Shown here piece by piece: positions 22,058-27,711 of a DNA stretch of 27,711 nt. Every line of letters begins with the position of its first letter. The first letter of the stretch is position 1. The notes under the pieces were generated by a model. That model was not told the origin of the DNA, did no database searches, and worked only from the letters and a program-made list of their open reading frames with translations. This DNA comes from Neolentinus lepideus HHB14362 ss-1. Taxonomy: Eukaryota; Basidiomycota; Agaricomycetes; Gloeophyllales; Gloeophyllaceae. The position numbers were made by a program, and so were the translations under genes. The stretch spans positions 1 through 27,711 of the forward strand of contig KV425669.1 in NCBI GenBank assembly GCA_001632425.1. The letters are read 5' to 3'.

Positions 22058-23315
22058 ATGCACATGACGTCCAAGAAGCTCATTCTTGTCATTGGGGCAA
22101 CCGGCGCCCAGGGTCTCGCCGTCATCGACGCACTCCTCGAGACCAGCCAGGACGGGTCACCCTCGCCGTACTCTGTCCGTGCACTCACTCGCGATCCTAA
22201 CAATGCCCGTGCTCTTCAGTTGGCGGGAAAGGGGGTCGAAGTCGTTAAAGGTCCGTCTTAACGGTATATATGATGGATGAGAAGACGGCGCATTGACTAG
22301 CATCCACTGACAGGAGCGTTCGATGAATTTTCCTCTGTCTTGGCAGCGATGCAGGGCGTCTACGGCGCGTGGGTCAACACGGATGGCTTCACCGTCGGCG
22401 AGCAGAAAGAGCTATACTGTGGTATGAGAATATTCGAGATTGCAAAGCAACTCGGGACAGTCAGGCACTATGTCTGGAGCAACCTCGACTATTCTTTGAA
22501 GGCTAGTGGTCGTTCGTAGTACCATAGTACAGGCAAGTGCTCACCGGTTTGGTGGCGAGTAGAAAGGAGAGTACAATCCGGACTATCACTGCGGGCATTA
22601 CGATGGCAAGGGACGTGTGGCAGAGTGGATGAAAGCTCAGCCATCTATTGTGAGCGATAGCGACATGTCCTGGTCAGTTGTGACGACCGGACCTTACATG
22701 AACATGCTCAATATCGTGAGTCACCATGTCGACATTCAATCCACAGGGAGCGTCGCTAACAGAGAAACTTAGCACATGTTCGGCCCACTCAACATACGCC
22801 CTGACGGCACGCACGTCTTCGCTACTCCCATCCAGAAAGGTCATGTACCTATGATCTCCCTGCCCGATCTCGGGTGGTGGGCCCGCTACACCTTCGATAA
22901 CCGTGCGGCAACCTCGACCAAGGACCTTGAGGTCGCGAGTGATTGGGTCGACTGGGAGTACCTGTCCCGTACGTTCACCAAGGTCACGAGAAAGAAGGCC
23001 GTCGTCGTCAACCAGACCCTCGACGAGTGGTTTGCAAACTTTGCGCACAGCGACGGTCCTGTGGCGCGTGACTTTGCATACGGGGACGGATCAGTGACCT
23101 GGAGAGAGAACTTCTCATCATTCTGGAGGCAATGGCGGGACGATGTCATCAAGAGAGATATGGACTGGATTAGGAGCGTCCATCCGACAGGGCACACATT
23201 GGAAAGTTGGATGAGGGAGACAGGATACACTGGGGACCAGCTTGATAGGTCCTTATTGAAGAATGCAGAAGAGACGGGTTTGGGAATAAAGGTTGAGGTG
23301 ACGAAGAACCTTTGA
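22058..23315 (+). CDS. NmrA-like family NAD(P)-binding protein
   Basis: Four exons: 22058-22250, 22314-22508, 22567-22715 and 22773-23315, phase-consistent, giving 359 aa. NmrA-like proteins are atypical short-chain dehydrogenases with a Rossmann fold. Some sense the NAD(P) redox state and repress transcription factors, while others act as reductases. The N-terminal ILVIGATGAQG carries the glycine-rich dinucleotide loop (Gly13, Gly16, Gly19) after a short hydrophobic strand. Further family-like parts are SVRALTRDP, VYGAWVNTDGF, VRHYVWSNLDY, SVVTTGPYMNML and PMISLPDLGWW. The usual catalytic YxxxK is not evident, which favours a sensor role, but this is inference. The start is at 22058 (A at -3); a second ATG at 22064 is possible. 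The first two introns use less typical donors (GTCCGT, GTCGTT). A TATA box precedes it. Confidence 0.88.
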
Positions 23316-23680
23316 CACTGCTCCTTAAGATCGTGGCGTCGGGTCATTGAACCGCTAGCAGCAACTGTAATTATACTTTGACCAGATGATGTACTTGTAA
23401 GAAATGCTGATATCTCACTCACGTACCTGAAGCGGGACTGCCAGCTGAATGCCACAAGGCTTTCATTGTCCGTTATGGGTCGACAGTCAGTATGTTACTC
23501 TTTCTTGACAGGACTCGCACATACAGACAAAACATCTGCAAGGTCCAATTTGTTTGGCCGGTACATAAAGTGTCGCTAGGCATGCAGCGACGTGTGTGAG
23601 CCTTGAAATCCCAGAAAGATTGAACAATAATCAGTTCGACGAGACTCGGAGATGCTCAAGGTAAGTGAAAACAAGCAAAG

Positions 23681-24217
23681 GTGGAGAGCTATCTCGTGCA
23701 TTCAGTATGGCCGCACTCCCAGATGGCGAGGACGCTGCTGTTTTCGTACGAAAGTCCCGCGCTATCCATTATTGACTTCTCATATCGGGCTGCGGCCACG
23801 ATCAATAATAGGTCAAAGGCAGCGAGATGGATTGTTGCGCCAGCGACGAGGACTATCGGTCACGGCGACGGTGAGAGTACTATGTATCAGTCTAACGCGA
23901 TACGTGGCAGCACGTTTAAATCCCACTCAGCCCAGACAATACATATTAATCTGGATGGTCATGTAAGCACTGATTGGCCTGATCAGCTGTCGGGAATAAC
24001 CAGGAAAGTTAGATCGTGCCTGGCCATATGTTGGACCGGCGGCTGTGGCTGTGGCCCAAGACGAGTCTGGTACACCACCATGGCCAGGTCTCTGCAGACT
24101 GTGCCTCCGATGCAAACGTGCATTAATGTTCCTTTGAATATCTCTCACTGCCGTCAACTAGAGCCCGAAATGAAGATGTCTGCAGGCTTGCCAATGTGTA
24201 AGGCAAGACAAGCATAA
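23681..24217 (+). other. Uninterrupted 178-codon frame, doubtful as a gene
   Basis: The frame starts at an ATG and runs 178 codons without an intron. The translation is rich in Ser, Arg, Thr and Cys, has no hydrophobic core pattern or domain I recognise, and an overlapping frame of about 100 codons exists on the same strand. Every firm gene in this window has introns. It is recorded for completeness. Confidence 0.12.
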
Positions 24218-24504
24218 TTCTTTGCTGACCAGCGCTTACTAGCACCCACAAAGTCGGCCTCGACCGCAAATCAGCACTAGTTCTGAGCTCGATGTTTCCA
24301 GCACGAAATAAGTGTCGCGTATCTACCCGTTGGGCTAGAGCTTACGGTGCAAGACGTAGTGAGTGCTCTGCCAGATCCTTGTCGAGCTGGGCTCACTCCG
24401 TGTGCTGATATACTTACAGAACCTAAGAATCGAAAGCTGCATCCTCAGAACTTTCCGAGTACCGTCATCATGGACAGGAACTCATTGTCCTTCTCCAATG
24501 TCTA

Positions 24505-24529
24505 CCTTCACCTGTGATCAAGGTGAAGG
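24505..24529. repeat. Perfect 9-base inverted repeat
   Basis: The arms are ccttcacct (24505-24513) and aggtgaagg (24521-24529) around a 7-base loop. It lies about 270 bases upstream of the TATA box of the membrane-protein gene and could be a dimeric regulator site. Confidence 0.75.
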
Positions 24530-24567
24530 GAAATATTATTAGACAGGCTCCAGCGATCGACGAGCTT

Positions 24568-24609
24568 CGACGCGACTGCAACGCGCACGTCGCGTCAAAT
24601 GTCGCGTCG
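24568..24609. repeat. CG-rich inverted/direct repeat block
   Basis: cgacgcgac (24568-24576) is the exact complement of gtcgcgtcg (24601-24609), with a further gtcgcgtc copy at 24589-24596 and an acgcgc between. The ACGCG cores recall the MluI-box (MCB) class of cell-cycle sites, but that is only resemblance. Confidence 0.6.
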
Positions 24610-24793
24610 CTCAAGAATAAGAATGCTGAAATAAATGGCAGGATGATTTCTTACCGTCCGTACTTCTCGAAGAACAGCAAGGTCTCTTTTCTGTCGGTGC
24701 GTTTGGCTGTCGGTGCGACCAGTCGACCTCTGTCGCTGACATAAGAGTAGTCGATGACGCTGCTTGACACTCGAACTGACAGCGTCGATCGGG

Positions 24794-24800
24794 TATAAAA
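24794..24800 (+). promoter_or_regulatory. TATA box of the repeat-tailed membrane protein gene
   Basis: TATAAAA lies 37 bases before an ATG at 24831 and 61 before the next at 24855. Because transcription usually starts some 30 bases or more after a TATA, the second ATG is the more likely start of translation. Confidence 0.7.
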
Positions 24801-24854
24801 GACGGGGGGCAACTCGAACCACGCTCACCTATGTTCAACTTCCACAGTACAACG

Positions 24855-27711
24855 ATGTCCTCACTCGGAATCAACGTTCTTCGCTTCTTCAAGGACAGCC
24901 GTCCGGTGCAGCGCACCTTGGACGCGTCTGTACCTCCGTTGGCCCCCGACCCTGGTGGTTTCGGGTGGTTCAACATCCACACCCTATTCTCCCGCTTCCC
25001 ACCCCGTACTGGGACGTCCCCCATCGCTGCCCAAGCACCGCCTACTGACACACTTGGTGTTGGGCCTATCGGCAGTGTTCTTCCGCCGTTGGTCCTCATC
25101 GTTGGTATCTTTTCTCTCTTCACGACACTCGGCCCCTTCAAGCGTACGGGAGATGGCGGGTTCCCTTCTTTACTTTGGGTTTGTGACTTATTATCCCATG
25201 TACTTCCTCTCTTTTCCTTCGACCTCTCCTACTTCTACCACTTTGCCATTCTTACACCGTTGCGGACCTCTGTCAGTCGAGGCTCATTGGCGGTATGTGT
25301 TCAACTGCATCACCCTCACTACATACTCTGACAAATCTCGTCTAGCTCACGACTATCCAAGCTGCATGGCAGTCCAGAGAAGTTCAAGAGAAGCTCGTCC
25401 TCACCGAGACCGTCGTCGCCCACCTCGCGTTCGGCCTCCTCTGCATCTTTTGGCTTCGGACAATGCTCATCAATGCCTTCCCACATCCTAGGAACGAGCG
25501 CAGGACATCAGCATTTTGGGTTGGTCATTGGGTCGCGGGCATTGTCCTGTACTTTGGATACACGGGAACGATTGGTTACCTCCAGGTGCAATGGACTCGG
25601 CAGGTGCGACCGTTCCGGCGTCTGCTAGGGATGATCCTGTGGCAAGAGGATGTGTCGTGGGCGGCGTATGTGTGGGTGGTGGAGATCCTGATCGTTGATG
25701 GTGGCTCTTGTGTGATTTGGATGGTGAGTATCTTTCCTCGCTGGCTCGAGTACAACATTGACTGAGGTCGTTTGGCAGTTCTCAGCTGTTTTGGAGGCGC
25801 TCGTGCTCGCAATGCATTCCCCCTTTGTCAGTCTGGGGCTCGTGTCGGCCGTCACGGTGACACTCACGCGATCGCGATGGCAATCTTCAGTGCAACACAT
25901 CCTGTCCAAAGTCAACGGACTGGCCAAGATCGTGGCTACGAAATATGTAAGTCCCCTCCCATCTCAGGCAAGTCTATATTTCAGCTACTTGTTGAAAGAC
26001 TGCGAGCTGATGTTGATCTAGTTGAAGGAAGCTTTTCTAACTACCAGTCGCCTCCCGGTCACGTATCTTAGGCAACTCATTGATGACGTTCTTCCGTGGA
26101 TCAAGCTCCAGAATGTGTACTTCGATGCGGAGGATACCAACGCCGCTTACGAGGCTGATGATGAGGATGAATTCGATGGCGAGGAAGTATTCGTAGACGC
26201 TTCATTCCACGATGGCGATGACGAGGGTGAAGGTGAAGGTAAAACTTCATCTCATGGCGAGGACGACGCACTCGCGCTTCCCGCGTCTGGATCGACGGAT
26301 GTGTTGGATGATTTGCAAGGACTCGAGCGTGAGCTTCGTGCCATGAAGCGGGAACGCGCGGCGGAGTATCGTCGTGAGTATTCTTGTGATTTTACTGGAT
26401 TTTGTCCATTCATTGGTATCTCAGCCATTCGTCGAGGATATGCCCAGGCCGTTCGTCACCTTCGGCTCGCACAGTCGGCAGTAAGCATGGGTCTCAGCCT
26501 TGCTACTGCTCCTCCTCATGCCCATGGAGATGATGGCAATAACGCTGATGCCGGCGTTGAGGATGAGGATGAATGGGACAAGGTGGACATACTAAAGCCT
26601 CCTTCGCACTCGGATTCGGGTTCCTTCGTCGCGCATTCGGAGGGGACCCTGCTCGATCAGCAGGATATTGCCTTATCAACTCCCACTGGTCAGTACGAGG
26701 ACGTTGTGGACCATCATGTTTTCGGAAGAGTGCTACACACCATACCGGAAGAACCCGAGCCCGAACCCGAGCTCGAACGTGAGTGTCCTCTTACGTGTCT
26801 GTGTATTTGTGTCTCATCGTGCGTTTGTGTCTTTAGCCATTCGTCGCGAGTCCTCTGAGGTACACAATGACCCTCCTCGTGCGGACGAGGAGGTACAGCT
26901 GGGTCTGGATGAAGTCAATGAGGTGGTGGCCGCAAGTGACAGCGTCGTCCTTGATGTCCCTGCTACCTTGCCTACGAGTGAGAATGTCGCATCGCAACTA
27001 CCTTCGCACGTCGAAGACGATGATTCGTGGAAGTCCAATTTCCTGGACGACGTTGCGAGATCTGCACAGGAGTTGACCGGAGAAGAACAGCAGACCTCGG
27101 AAGAAGAACAGACCTCGGAAGACGCTTCTGAGGACGAGGTCGAAGCTATCGTGGGCCTCGAACCTCAAGCGACAGTCGAGTCGCCTATACCTATCCTTGA
27201 CGGGGAAGCTCGTGACAGCGTCGCCCGAGAGATCCCTCCTACCCTGGCTACGAACGAGAGTATCGCATCGCAACTTTTGCCCGTGGACATCCAAGACGGT
27301 GATTTGTGGAAGTCTAAGTTCTTGAACGACGTTGCAAGAACTGCGCAGGAGTTGTCCGAAGAAGAAGAACGTACCGCAGAAGAACAGCGGACCTCGGAAG
27401 ATGCTTCTGAGGACGAGGTCGAAGCTATCGTGGGTCTCAAACCACGCTTGGAGACAGAGGAGCAGTGCGAAGAAGCCCTGAAAAGATATGATGAAGAGGA
27501 TGAGGAGGAACAATGCGCAGAGGAAGACACCCCTGACAGCTTGGTTGAAGATGTCGTGGTCCCTAAACTAGAGACGGTCATCCACTCGTCCATCCTCAAC
27601 ACGCAAGATCTCACCACTTTTGTCACGTCCGATGTCCCTGGCAACTTTACCGCCGCTGATCCTAGCGGGAGGGACTACACTTCGGAGAATGACGCCTTGA
27701 GGGGTGTGAGT
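24855..27711 (+). CDS. Unrecognised multi-pass membrane protein with acidic repeat tail (partial)
   Basis: Exons: 24855-25292, 25346-25723, 25779-25946, 26022-26373, 26425-26778 and 26837 to about the window edge, where gtgagt at 27706 looks like the next donor. About 850 residues are visible. The N-terminal 330 residues hold four to six probable membrane spans (PPLVLIVGIFSLFTTL, VVAHLAFGLLCIFWL, FWVGHWVAGIVLYFGYTG, YVWVVEILIVDGG, ALVLAMHSPFVSLGLVSAV). They are followed by an amphipathic stretch and a long acidic, low-complexity tail with a duplicated 76-residue unit. The first exon is read through a pyrimidine-rich stretch (25180-25290) that might hide an intron. The intron 26374-26424 is a multiple of three without a stop. 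I do not recognise the family. The topology suggests an integral membrane protein with a cytosolic acidic tail. Confidence 0.6.
26938..27165 (+). repeat. Acidic tail repeat, copy A (76 residues)
   Basis: It begins DSVVLDVPATLPTSENVASQ, then has DSWKSNFLDDVARSAQEL, then a Glu/Ser run and TSEDASEDEVEAIVGL. It pairs with copy B 276 bases downstream. The order of motifs is identical. Confidence 0.85.
27214..27444 (+). repeat. Acidic tail repeat, copy B (77 residues)
   Basis: It begins DSVAREIPPTLATNESIASQ, then has DLWKSKFLNDVARTAQEL, a Glu run and TSEDASEDEVEAIVGL. The last third is nearly identical to copy A at the DNA level (a run of about 30 bases over EDEVEAIVGL with one synonymous change), which points to recent duplication or conversion. 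Confidence 0.85.

Larger units (their letters stand above)
23316..24854. other. Gene-poor stretch with inverted repeats and a TATA promoter
   Basis: About 1.5 kb. It contains one uninterrupted 178-codon frame (23681-24217) that looks non-coding, two inverted repeats (24505-24529 and 24568-24609), and a TATA box at 24794-24800 for the next gene. No other feature is recognised. Confidence 0.5.

Noticed and set aside
1..27711. CRISPR arrays, operons, ribosome-binding sites, riboswitches
   Set aside because: The intron-rich gene structure shows nuclear fungal DNA. No regularly spaced repeats were seen, and these bacterial features are not expected.

Overview
The window reads as nuclear DNA of a filamentous basidiomycete, most likely an Agaricomycete. 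The genes are broken by many short introns (about 47-65 bases, mostly GTRNGT...YAG), and they translate into products typical of that class. I rebuilt the gene models by hand from reading frame, splice signals and remembered family sequence. No search was run, and the species cannot be named.

Left end (1-4950): a mobile-element neighbourhood. The minus strand carries the 5' part of a Plavaka-type DNA transposase (C2H2 finger, proline-rich linker, then the conserved family start), which runs off the window. Facing away from it, 255 bases further on, is an eight-exon gene for a basic coiled-coil protein of about 877 aa, probably the element's second gene. A perfect 12-base inverted repeat lies between them. 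A zone dense in CTTA/TAAG (about 4650-4930) follows the second gene and may be a subterminal repeat region near the element's right end.

Middle (5109-20024): conserved cellular genes. They are (i) a CSC1/OSCA (DUF221) osmosensitive cation channel with 17 exons, including a 5-base microexon; (ii) on the minus strand, a Cu/Zn superoxide dismutase with an N-terminal membrane anchor; (iii) a full-length ABCB/MDR exporter of 1342 aa with a GC-AG first intron; and (iv) a VAP/Scs2-type ER membrane-contact protein. The 1.7 kb between the dismutase and the exporter holds no intact gene, but has what looks like a decayed fragment of the coiled-coil gene's family.

Right end (20025-27711): a 2 kb gene-poor stretch, an NmrA-like Rossmann-fold protein with a clear TATA box, another gene-poor stretch with inverted repeats, and a TATA-preceded gene for an unrecognised multi-pass membrane protein. 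That protein has a long acidic tail containing a near-identical 76-residue duplication, and it runs off the right edge.

The cellular genes form no obvious pathway. Several act at membranes (osmosensing channel, exporter, ER contact site, anchored dismutase), but nothing in the sequence shows joint regulation. The most unusual items are the 5-base microexon, the two-gene element with its degraded relative, and the repeat-tailed membrane protein.
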